Assembly (NCBI GenBank): GCA_964519615.1
Contig: CAZFIM010000077.1
Location: forward strand, 1 to 10,500
DNA from: CAZFIM01 sp964519615
Lineage (GTDB): Bacteria; Chloroflexota; Dehalococcoidia; GIF9; UBA5629
Length of the DNA: 10,500 bases
Reading direction: 5' to 3'
Shown: positions 1-6,401 of the stretch, in pieces
Position numbering within the stretch: the stretch's first letter is position 1
Layout of the letters: each line of letters begins with the position of its first letter
Program-made: the position numbers and the translations under genes
The notes under the pieces: model-generated
What the model was told of the DNA's origin: nothing
What the model saw: the letters and a program-made list of their open reading frames with translations, nothing else
Databases searched by the model: none

Positions 1-326
1 TGAGCCGGCAAGAGAGCATCGCGAATAACATCAACCAGTCCGAAGGTTTTTTTTACTATGGTTTTTAGTTCATTGAAAATTGGGCATCTGTCATTTGCCC
101 TGTAATAGACCTGTCTGCCCTGTATTTCACGGATTATTATACCGGTTTCGGTAAGATTCTTGAGCTCGCGCTGAACGGTCCCCCGGCCCATCCTTGCCGC
201 ATCCAGTATCTGCCTGGTATAAAAAGCCTTATCGGTTTTTCCATAAAGCAGTGCCAGGACTGCCTGACGCGTTTCACTGAACAGGCCGGCGCATGTTGCG
301 GCTGGATTATTCTCATTAGTACCCAT
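1..326 (-). CDS. Winged-helix transcriptional regulator, probably with C-terminal nucleotidyltransferase domain (partial, 3' end outside window)
   Basis: 108 codons are open from an ATG at 326 to the window edge with no stop, so the gene is cut off. Residues about 15-80 read as a winged helix: a FSETRQAVLALLYG helix, a recognition helix around GRGTVQRELKNL (47-58), and a wing around GIIIREIQGRQVYYRAN (62-78). The CPIFNELKTIVKKTFG segment (81-96) then leads toward a further domain. This order is known from small bacterial and archaeal regulators in which the winged helix is followed by a minimal nucleotidyltransferase (MNT) domain; that domain would lie outside the window, so the fusion is inferred. 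The ATG lies inside a palindrome and has no Shine-Dalgarno site. The predicted transcription start is at or within a few bases of the ATG, suggesting a leaderless mRNA. An in-frame TTG lies a few codons upstream, but it is upstream of the predicted transcript start. Autoregulation through the two palindromes is likely. Confidence 0.75.
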   Translation of the reverse strand, partial: MGTNENNPAATCAGLFSETRQAVLALLYGKTDKAFYTRQILDAARMGRGTVQRELKNLTETGIIIREIQGRQVYYRANDRCPIFNELKTIVKKTFGLVDVIRDALLPA

Positions 327-334
327 TTTGGGTA
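320..334. promoter_or_regulatory. Operator palindrome 1 (TACCCA-N3-TGGGTA)
   Basis: Perfect 6-bp inverted arms TACCCA/TGGGTA around a 3-bp spacer. The site covers the ATG and predicted transcription start of the winged-helix gene, where a bound dimer would block initiation. The same arms and spacer length recur at 341-355. Confidence 0.7.
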
Positions 335-336
335 TT

Positions 337-365
337 ATCTTACCCAATTTGGGTACGAACGTCAA
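337..365 (-). promoter_or_regulatory. Predicted promoter of the winged-helix regulator
   Basis: On the minus strand, TTGACG (365-360) is followed by a 17-bp spacer and TAAGAT (342-337). The first box matches the sigma-70 -35 consensus at 5 of 6 bases and the second matches -10 at 4 of 6. The start would fall at or near the ATG at 326. Both operator palindromes overlap the promoter or its start. Confidence 0.5.
341..355. promoter_or_regulatory. Operator palindrome 2 (TACCCA-N3-TGGGTA)
   Basis: This second copy has the same arms and a 3-bp spacer (ATT instead of TTT). Its centre is 21 bp from the first, about two helical turns, so two dimers would sit on the same DNA face. It overlaps the -10 end and fills most of the -35/-10 spacer of the predicted promoter. 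Confidence 0.7.
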
Positions 366-561
366 GTGTTAATAATAGGGGGTCAACCTATCATCATGAA
401 TCCGCCGCAGGTCACGGTAGGGTAGGAGAGATAGGATGGCGTCCTTTTACTGCTGACATTGTCCCGATGTATCGGGATGGCGATCTGATCAGATGCCCTC
501 CATTCACAAGGTGCGGTCTGCGCGAAATCATCTTTACACTGGGATACACCATGACTCCTCA
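366..561. other. Intergenic region without a recognisable gene; two perfect palindromes
   Basis: No open frame here looks like a protein. Two perfect palindromes lie close together: TCCCGAT-GT-ATCGGGA at 462-477 and ATCTGATCAGAT at 483-494. Neither is followed by a T-run, so neither looks like a rho-independent terminator. They may belong to a degraded repeat or be chance. Confidence 0.5.
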
Positions 562-739
562 TTACTCCACCCCGCCTATCAACTTCACCACATCCTCATG
601 AGTTATAACGTCGTTGAAGTATGTCGCCTCATACAAGTCTCTGCCGGTTGCTTCAACCTGCTTTATCGCTTCTTCCGGGCTTAAGCCCTCTTCCTGCCGC
701 CAGCCACGCCGCCAAGACGTGACCGGTGCGGCCCATGAC
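562..739 (-). pseudogene. Degraded fragment resembling the C-terminal part of a tyrosine/dual-specificity phosphatase
   Basis: In one minus-strand frame (about 739-690) the translation reads VMGRTGHVLAAWLAAGRG. After a frame change near the GGAAGAGGGC stretch another frame reads GLSPEEAIKQVEATGRDLYEA and continues to a TAA at 562. Joined, this resembles the segment after the catalytic cysteine in dual-specificity phosphatases, where a Cx5R loop containing GRTG is followed by a helix and a 'SPEEAI..VR' stretch. The cysteine is absent: an in-frame stop lies just before VMGRTG. The larger open frame through here (562-858) starts with ATG, but its first half resembles no protein known to me. I read this as a frameshifted remnant. 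The phosphatase assignment rests on short motifs and is tentative. Confidence 0.35.
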
Positions 740-760
740 TCAAGGCTTTCCCCTCCAAAA

Positions 761-813
761 TGTCTTCGCGAGATCCGACGAGACGGGTCGTGGCGATCTC
801 CTGAAGCATCCCT
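761..813. repeat. Possible short interspersed repeat (TTGCGAG...GGCAATCTC-like)
   Basis: The stretch runs TTCGCGAG, then GACGAGACGGGTCGTGGCGATCTC. It resembles the short dispersed repeats common in bacterial genomes that begin TCATTGCGAG and end GGCAATCTC. The 8-mer CCAAAATG occurs just before it (755-762) and just after it (815-822), which could be a target duplication or chance. It lies next to the degraded phosphatase-like fragment. Confidence 0.3.
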
Positions 814-833
814 GCCAAAATGCCGCTTTATTC

Positions 834-953
834 CTACCCCCTCATGTACCGAATCCATTCGGCTATGTCCTCTTGCGTAATTCCGGGGCGCGCGGAGCCG
901 GAGACGGTCTCTTCGTCGTGAGAGGCGGGGGAGAGGTTGTGGTTATTTTTCAT
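834..953 (-). CDS. Doubtful 39-codon ORF downstream of the D12 methylase
   Basis: An ATG at 953 opens 39 codons ending in TAG at 834. The C-terminal half, PGITQEDIAEWIRYMRG, looks like real protein with an amphipathic helix. The N-terminal half is low-complexity Ser/Asp/Glu. It lies 44 bp downstream of the methylase stop on the same strand, and I see no convincing ribosome-binding site. It is more likely the tail of a decayed gene than a functional one, and I do not recognise the family. Confidence 0.2.
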   Translation of the reverse strand: MKNNHNLSPASHDEETVSGSARPGITQEDIAEWIRYMRG

Positions 954-997
954 GTCTTTGATCAAAAGATTTTAGAAGTAAAAAACGAATTAATTGT

Positions 998-1828
998 TTA
1001 ATTTATAAGGCTAGGACTATAAATAATGATTTCTTCGCCCTTCTTCATATTGCCGGCACTATGATTTAGCTGAATGCGTTCGTATCTATAAAACCGATAC
1101 AATTCTAAAATAATTTTATTATAATCATAAGTAACAATCCAATCGTAATTACTTAGTGCAATCTTATCTCGCAACCTTTGATGATCTATGATAGTAAAAT
1201 GATTTATATATAGTTCCTGACCTTTGCTAACATAAGGGGGGTCATAATTAACAAACAATTGGTTAGTTTCATATTTAGGTAAGACAGTATCTATAAAGTC
1301 AATCACGTCCATATTAAATAAAGAAATCTTGTGTTTATTGGCCGCAATATTTTGAATCTTCTCTATAAGTTTTGTTTTATTAAAACGTGCATTTAATTTG
1401 TCTTTTCCGTTTTGCTCTTTTCCACCAATCGGCCCCGCGCTTAATATGCCCGAAACATTGGTTCTATTAAGAAATAGAGTCGCAAAGCCTACATCAATCG
1501 TGGTGTGGATAGCTGTCTTTTTTAGTACCTGTAGTTGATTATCTCTTTCTGATAGAGTGATATCACATTTCTCTATCTTCTCGCATAGTGCTTCATGATA
1601 ATTGAGCACACTATACCAGAAAGCATATATGGATGGATCTATATCATTAATCGCGATAGCAGAGACACATTCATTTAGCAATAATTTAATCGCCAATCCT
1701 GCTCCTCCGACGAAGGGCTCTACATAAATAATATTACGTAAATTGTTGCGATCAATAATATCAATCACCTTAGCATACAATGGTGTTTTCCCACCTGGAT
1801 ATCTAAGGGGTGATAATGTTATTGGCAA
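998..1828 (-). CDS. D12-class (alpha) DNA adenine-N6 methyltransferase
   Basis: This 276-aa protein is predicted to transfer a methyl group from S-adenosylmethionine to adenine N6 in DNA. Visible motifs come in D12/Dam order: LRYPGGK (8-14, cofactor pocket), EPFVGGAG (37-44, motif I), NDID (61-64), FLNRTN (119-124) and the catalytic NYDPPY (194-199). All key residues are present and the length fits the family. The region between about 125 and 190 would hold target recognition. The start is a TTG at 1828 preceded by GGTAGGA with 5-bp spacing. The gene begins 19 bp after the stop of the ATPase/TOPRIM gene, so the two are almost certainly co-transcribed. Like that partner it is clearly AT-rich, unlike mod and res. 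It could protect DNA from a partner nuclease, or be an additional modification enzyme; its target site cannot be read from sequence. Confidence 0.9.
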   Translation of the reverse strand: MPITLSPLRYPGGKTPLYAKVIDIIDRNNLRNIIYVEPFVGGAGLAIKLLLNECVSAIAINDIDPSIYAFWYSVLNYHEALCEKIEKCDITLSERDNQLQVLKKTAIHTTIDVGFATLFLNRTNVSGILSAGPIGGKEQNGKDKLNARFNKTKLIEKIQNIAANKHKISLFNMDVIDFIDTVLPKYETNQLFVNYDPPYVSKGQELYINHFTIIDHQRLRDKIALSNYDWIVTYDYNKIILELYRFYRYERIQLNHSAGNMKKGEEIIIYSPSLIN

Positions 1829-1847
1829 ACCAATCCTACCTTATTTC

Positions 1848-3452
1848 CTATAATTTAGAAATGCTTGGAATAAAACATCTATTGGCTATCCAATTGTACG
1901 CGTTTATGAAATCATCAATGAATTTGTTAATTTCAGCTTCATTATCGATTGACCAGAAATCAAATACGGCATTAATCAAAGTGTTATTATCATTAAACCA
2001 ACGTTTATATTTGTCTCGCTCCGGTAAACATGAATATTTATCCGAAAATGGCCCTGCTTCTTCCAAACTCCTTTTTGTAATACCGAACCTAGAACCATAT
2101 TCGAGGAAAGGATGTTCATCAGACATATTACACATATATTGCCAGAAAAGTTGCTCAGGACGCACGTTCCCAGGTAATCTGATTACACAGCTTAACGGTA
2201 GGGGATGCACCTTTTTTGTGTACTGCTCAATTTTATTATCTTCAACATCTCCATCTAAAATGTATATATAATTAGAAAGACTGCGGAAATCAGCTACTAG
2301 CAGACTTAATAGCTGATCTTGTCCTTGTGATACCTCTAACAGATTGAAATAAGGTGAGTATTTAACAAGTAATTTGTTAATGATAAATCTTGATTCGGAA
2401 TCTTCAGAAAATACGGATATTCTCCTTGACAATGGCGTTTGATAAGTAGCCATGAGACCTCTGTAAATTGTATCAAAAGAAGGATTTTGTTCTACTTTGA
2501 CGGGACCATTTGCGTTAGTTAAATATATTAATTCGTAATTATTTTCATTAGATTCCTCATTATATGCTGTCTTAGTACTAATATAGTCCAATAATCCCAA
2601 ACTATGTGTGGTGAATACTATTTGCATGTCAATTTCTTTGGCCTGTTTATATAAGAAGTTAACTAGTTTGTTTTGAGCTAAAGGATGTAAAGCTGCATCT
2701 AGTTCATCTACAACGAGAAGCCCGCCCCACCAATTCTCGGCTCGTTGCTGTTTTAACTGTTTAAAGGACAAGATGGCTAATAGTATCTGTCCTAAGTTAT
2801 CTTGACCAGCCGAATTAGACAGATAATCATAGGAACTGGTATGTAAGCCAACGGCCTTTTTCCTATTTGTTTCCGAAATTGATGCTGCTGTGAAGTTAAT
2901 TGGCTCCTCATTCATATTTAATATGGATTTCATATTATCTAGGATATATCTTTTATCATTGTCGGTAAGTTTATCTGCAATATTTGTTTTCGAGACTTTT
3001 AGTGACTCGCCTACCGGGTATAATCTTCCAAGACCTAAATAAAGAGTTGGCCACGTGACTTTGGCTGAAGAATTCCATTCAGTAGTTCTCTTGGGTATGA
3101 TTCTGTATCTTTTCCCATCTCGGTAAGTTTGCCAAGTTGATCTGTAATAAAGCTCTAATGGGTATTTTGTATGTGAATCTTCAGGTATATTGTTAAAAAT
3201 AATTTTACCTATATCAGCGATCTTTTTGTCATACGCCTCTGAAAATTTTAAGATTTCACTTAATTCGATTTTAAAGGAATTTTGAAGTAAAGGTCTGTGT
3301 CTTTTAAGTTCGCCGCAATGGCCGAGTAGTCCTAGTACTGTTGATTTTCCGGTGGCGTTGAAACCAGATATGGCAGTAATATATCTACCTAACTTTATCC
3401 TGTTGTTGGTAAAAAGGCGAAATTCTTTTATAATTATTTCTCTAATAAACAT
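1848..3452 (-). CDS. OLD-like AAA/ABC-type ATPase with C-terminal TOPRIM-like nuclease region
   Basis: This 534-aa protein has an N-terminal SMC/ABC-type ATPase: Walker A GFNATGKST (30-38), a signature-like LSNSAGQDNLGQ (211-222), Walker B LLVVDE followed by LDAALHP (245-257) and an H-loop TTHS (281-284). The C-terminal part looks like the TOPRIM domain of OLD-family nucleases: SVFSEDSES (346-354, acidic residues E350 and E353) at the end of a strand, then YIYILDGD (395-402, DxD at 400/402), then LPGNVRPEQLFWQYM (426-440). OLD proteins are known ATP-linked DNA nucleases in phage defence and exist alone or with a helicase partner, as in Gabija. No helicase follows here; a D12 methylase does. 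The ATG at 3452 has an AAGGGAG site 8 bp upstream. It lies 104 bp after mod and may share the operon or have its own promoter. Nuclease activity is inferred. Confidence 0.8.
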   Translation of the reverse strand: MFIREIIIKEFRLFTNNRIKLGRYITAISGFNATGKSTVLGLLGHCGELKRHRPLLQNSFKIELSEILKFSEAYDKKIADIGKIIFNNIPEDSHTKYPLELYYRSTWQTYRDGKRYRIIPKRTTEWNSSAKVTWPTLYLGLGRLYPVGESLKVSKTNIADKLTDNDKRYILDNMKSILNMNEEPINFTAASISETNRKKAVGLHTSSYDYLSNSAGQDNLGQILLAILSFKQLKQQRAENWWGGLLVVDELDAALHPLAQNKLVNFLYKQAKEIDMQIVFTTHSLGLLDYISTKTAYNEESNENNYELIYLTNANGPVKVEQNPSFDTIYRGLMATYQTPLSRRISVFSEDSESRFIINKLLVKYSPYFNLLEVSQGQDQLLSLLVADFRSLSNYIYILDGDVEDNKIEQYTKKVHPLPLSCVIRLPGNVRPEQLFWQYMCNMSDEHPFLEYGSRFGITKRSLEEAGPFSDKYSCLPERDKYKRWFNDNNTLINAVFDFWSIDNEAEINKFIDDFINAYNWIANRCFIPSISKL

Positions 3453-3486
3453 CTTAGTGTCTCCCTTGTAGCGGATTTCTCACATA

Positions 3487-3518
3487 CGTTAAGAATCGCT
3501 TTAAACGAATTCTCAACG
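3487..3518. promoter_or_regulatory. Imperfect inverted repeat upstream of the ATPase/TOPRIM gene
   Basis: CGTTAAGAAT (3487-3496) and ATTCTCAACG (3509-3518) pair at 9 of 10 positions around a 12-bp loop, in the 104-bp gap between mod and the ATPase gene. It could be an operator or an RNA hairpin. No T-run follows on the minus strand, so it is a poor terminator. I found no convincing -35/-10 pair beside it. Confidence 0.3.
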
Positions 3519-3556
3519 CTCCAGTTGCCCACGACAACGAATCAATGAGAGTTACA

Positions 3557-6163
3557 CTACTCCAGTTCATACACCTTCAACACCTCGTCGCCGTAGTGGT
3601 TGATGACCTTGACAGCGATCTTGCCTGTGGAGGGACGCGCGAAGGGACGGCTGACGGTTGAATAGAGCGATGACCAGGCGGCCTCGTCTATCTCCGCTTT
3701 GAGGGCGCGTTTGAGCCGCTGGTAGGGCTCGTCGCCGCCGGTGAAGTAGGCGTGGCGGACGAAGAAGCTCTCCTGGTTATAGTCCGTGTCTATGAACCAG
3801 CAGGCGATGTCATCGGTGGAGCTATTGCGGATGGTGCCGGTGGTGGGGTCGTAGACGTCAACCCCCCGTATCTCCACCACGTACCTGCCGTCCTTCTCCT
3901 TCCTGATATCCACGTCAGGCTCGCCGAAGACCATGAAGAGGTTGCCGGCGCCGGTGGACTTGAGAAGCTGATTGCCCATCGCCAGGTCCGGGTTCATGCG
4001 CGTAATGAGGATAGTGAGCTTGCCGTAGCGTTTGGCCTCTTCCGTCACGTGCGGGTCGAAGGCAAAGCCGCAGACGATGAGCAGGTCGAATCCCTCTCCT
4101 CGCACCGCCTCCTTGGCGGCGTCCTTGATCAGGTCCGGCCCTACCGTGCCGTGCTCGGGGCCGATGCATAAGCCAACGCGGCGGATGGCGCCGTCCCTGT
4201 CAGTGTATTCGCCTGCGGCGTGCAGCCACTCTCCGGCGTAGGGCTCGAGGCGGTCGAAGCTGAGCCGCTCGTTCCTGACCGTGTTCTGCACTCCTGCTTT
4301 CTTGAGGTTCTCCAGTATCATGGAGACGAATTGGCCCTCGCCGCGCTGCTGCTCCGCCGCTGGCTGGTCTATATCCGCTGAGATGATGCGGTGGGGTGAG
4401 AGGCTCTCCACGGTGAAGGGGCCGGTGACGCGGATGCGCTTGCCGTCCTCATAGGGCTGGTCATAGAGCGTCTCGGACTCGGCATGTCGGGCGATGGCGG
4501 CATCTATCTCCTGCCGCGTCATGCCTTCCCTGATATCGGGATTGTTGGCGATTGACTTGAGCGTGATGTGCGGCACGCGCCTGTAGACGAAGCCCTTGCG
4601 GATATCATTATCCGTTTTATAGTCCGGCGGCCTCATGCCGGTAAGCTCAGCCTCTTTTTTAATGCCCTCAGGGGAATCAGCCAGCAGGTAGTAGGGGAAA
4701 CGTGCGGCCATGAGGCGGGTGCGCGCCAGCGCCAGCGCCACGCGGGAGGTATCACAGGTTATCCAGCGCCTGCCCCACTGCTCAGCCACATAAGCGGTGG
4801 TGCCGCTGCCGCAGGTGGGGTCGAGCACCAGGTCGCCGGGGTCGGTGGTCATGAGGAGACAGCGTTCAACGACTTTGTTAGAGGTTTGGACGATATACCA
4901 TTTCTCAGAGGCGAACGTGCTTCTTGTAGTGTCATTCCATACATTGTTATATTCAGTTACAGGAAAATCGTTTTCGTAGCGAACATAGGCAAGCGTATTT
5001 CCTACACCAATTATACGATCTGCCGCTACCAGACGTTGTAGACCTTCAATTTTTGTTTTCCAATGAGTACCCAAAGGAGGTTTATATATTTTATCGCAAA
5101 AGACAAAGGGGAGTGATCCTTTTTCCGATGCTCCAGCAGAAACTAAAATGCTTGATTGAAAACGCAGCCCTCTCGGTATCATTCCTTCTTCAATCTCTCT
5201 TGAAGTGAGTCGTCGTTTTTCACTGGTATCCGTCTCTATCCAATCATAGCCACTTTCAATCATTGATTGTGGCCGTTCTCTATATAGTTTGCGGTACTTA
5301 ATCTGCTGTCGGTTCTTTCCATACCACAAAATATAATCGTAAACAGAAGATAGGAGTTGAGGAGAAAATCCACCAGTTTTTTGAAAAGCAATTAATCCGC
5401 AAAAATTCTCACTTCCGAACACCTCATCCATAAGGCAGCGGACCAGGTGCACGTTCTCATCGCCTATCTGGACGAAGACGCTGCCGCTCTCGGTGAGCAG
5501 CTCACGTGCTACGATGAGTCTGTCGCGCAGGTAGGCAAGATAGGAGTGGATGCCCAGCTTCCAGGTATCGCGGAAGGCCTTGATCTGCTCGGGCTGGCGG
5601 GTGGCGTCTGAGGCGCTGCCGTCTTTGACATCGCGCTTGCGCGTGCTCACCTGCCAGTTGGAGCCGAACTTGATGCCGTAGGGCGGGTCAATATAGATCA
5701 TCTGCACCCTGCCCTTGAGCCCTTCCTTCTCGGCAAGGGAGGTCATCACCAGCAGCGAATCGCCCAGTATCATGCGGTTGGTCCAGTTCTGCTCGTGATG
5801 GTAGAAGTCCACCATATCCTCAAACTCGATGCCGTTGAAGTCCGCGAACATATCGAGCTGGGCGGGCTTGCCCCTGTCCTTTTGCGCTCTCAGGTCCTCG
5901 ATGATATGGACTGGTTTGATCTTCTCCTGTATGTAGACGGGCACAGCGGGCACGGCCAGGTCCTCGGCGTCCTGCTCGTCCTTGCCCTTCCAGACAAGCT
6001 GCGGATCGAGCGAGGTATCGCGCGGATAGAGCATAGTCTTTGGCTGGGCCTCATCGTCGGCGACAAAATCGCGCAGCTCCTCGGTGGGTATATTGGTGCG
6101 CTGCTCGTTATGTTTGAATGCGTCTACCTTTGCAGGAGGGTTACTCTTTTTACTCTTTGCCAT
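3557..6163 (-). CDS. mod: Type III restriction-modification methyltransferase subunit (Mod)
   Basis: This 868-aa beta-class adenine-N6 methyltransferase is the recognition and modification subunit of a Type III system. The order is diagnostic: catalytic MIYIDPPYG (155-163) first, then the target-recognition region (about 250-435), then cofactor motif I LDPTCGSG (447-454). The start is an ATG at 6163 with AGAGG about 6 bp upstream, 16 bp after the small gene. The protein is longer than many Mod subunits: about 370 residues follow the methyltransferase fold and contain alternating hydrophobic strands such as FDLLIVCGFAF (692-702), so a second folded domain is likely, perhaps for Res contact. 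The central stretch (about 4861-5416) is plainly more AT-rich than the rest of the gene and coincides with the recognition region, which suggests it was exchanged by recombination. No simple-sequence repeats suggest phase variation. Confidence 0.93.
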   Translation of the reverse strand: MAKSKKSNPPAKVDAFKHNEQRTNIPTEELRDFVADDEAQPKTMLYPRDTSLDPQLVWKGKDEQDAEDLAVPAVPVYIQEKIKPVHIIEDLRAQKDRGKPAQLDMFADFNGIEFEDMVDFYHHEQNWTNRMILGDSLLVMTSLAEKEGLKGRVQMIYIDPPYGIKFGSNWQVSTRKRDVKDGSASDATRQPEQIKAFRDTWKLGIHSYLAYLRDRLIVARELLTESGSVFVQIGDENVHLVRCLMDEVFGSENFCGLIAFQKTGGFSPQLLSSVYDYILWYGKNRQQIKYRKLYRERPQSMIESGYDWIETDTSEKRRLTSREIEEGMIPRGLRFQSSILVSAGASEKGSLPFVFCDKIYKPPLGTHWKTKIEGLQRLVAADRIIGVGNTLAYVRYENDFPVTEYNNVWNDTTRSTFASEKWYIVQTSNKVVERCLLMTTDPGDLVLDPTCGSGTTAYVAEQWGRRWITCDTSRVALALARTRLMAARFPYYLLADSPEGIKKEAELTGMRPPDYKTDNDIRKGFVYRRVPHITLKSIANNPDIREGMTRQEIDAAIARHAESETLYDQPYEDGKRIRVTGPFTVESLSPHRIISADIDQPAAEQQRGEGQFVSMILENLKKAGVQNTVRNERLSFDRLEPYAGEWLHAAGEYTDRDGAIRRVGLCIGPEHGTVGPDLIKDAAKEAVRGEGFDLLIVCGFAFDPHVTEEAKRYGKLTILITRMNPDLAMGNQLLKSTGAGNLFMVFGEPDVDIRKEKDGRYVVEIRGVDVYDPTTGTIRNSSTDDIACWFIDTDYNQESFFVRHAYFTGGDEPYQRLKRALKAEIDEAAWSSLYSTVSRPFARPSTGKIAVKVINHYGDEVLKVYELE

Positions 6164-6179
6164 GACGTGCCTCTGTTTA

Positions 6180-6383
6180 TTAATTCAGTTTATAAAGCCC
6201 TTTGCTTATCTGGATGAATAGCTCGCTGGTGCCGCCGGGATTGCCGATACGATGTTTCGGCAGGAATGTGCCAGCATAGCCGATGTTGAGTACATTATTG
6301 ACCTGTGCAGGTGTGAATTCCAGCGGTAATTTCCCCGTACGTACCGCCTCTCTAATACGTTTAATCGTATTACCTTCAATCAT
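6180..6383 (-). CDS. Conserved-looking 67-aa small protein between res and mod, function unknown
   Basis: I do not recognise a named family. The protein reads as an N-terminal helix (NTIKRIREAVRTGKL, 5-19), a second helix or turn (TPAQVNNVLNI, 24-34), then YAGTFLPKHRIGNPGGTSELFIQISKGLYKL, ending in a beta-type stretch with a GNPGG turn. The whole resembles a small winged-helix or DNA-binding fold, but that is an inference. It begins 18 bp after the res stop, with GAGGAG about 9 bp before its ATG, and ends 16 bp before mod. The tight spacing and an own ribosome site argue for a real gene co-translated with the RM subunits. Candidate roles are transcriptional control of the operon, a controller-like protein, or an accessory subunit. 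Confidence 0.7.
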   Translation of the reverse strand: MIEGNTIKRIREAVRTGKLPLEFTPAQVNNVLNIGYAGTFLPKHRIGNPGGTSELFIQISKGLYKLN

Positions 6384-6401
6384 AACACGCTACTCCTCAG
6401 G

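Noticed and set aside
462..494. Palindromes TCCCGAT-GT-ATCGGGA and ATCTGATCAGAT as a terminator or operator
   Set aside because: There is no T-run and no adjacent gene start that they would control; listed only as intergenic content.
562..858. 98-codon ORF as an intact gene
   Set aside because: The first half has no protein-like pattern, and the plausible half matches a motif that continues upstream in a different frame, which suggests a remnant.
983..3547. Short matching sequences AACGAATTAAT (near 984) and AACGAATCAAT (near 3536) as target-site duplications around the AT-rich pair
   Set aside because: The match is short, imperfect and AT-rich, and a similar AAACGAATT also occurs at 3503; chance is likely. 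No integrase or transposase is present.
3453..3556. Separate promoter for the ATPase/TOPRIM gene (TTGAGA with 17-bp spacer)
   Set aside because: The matching -10 candidates score only about 3 of 6 bases, too weak to call.
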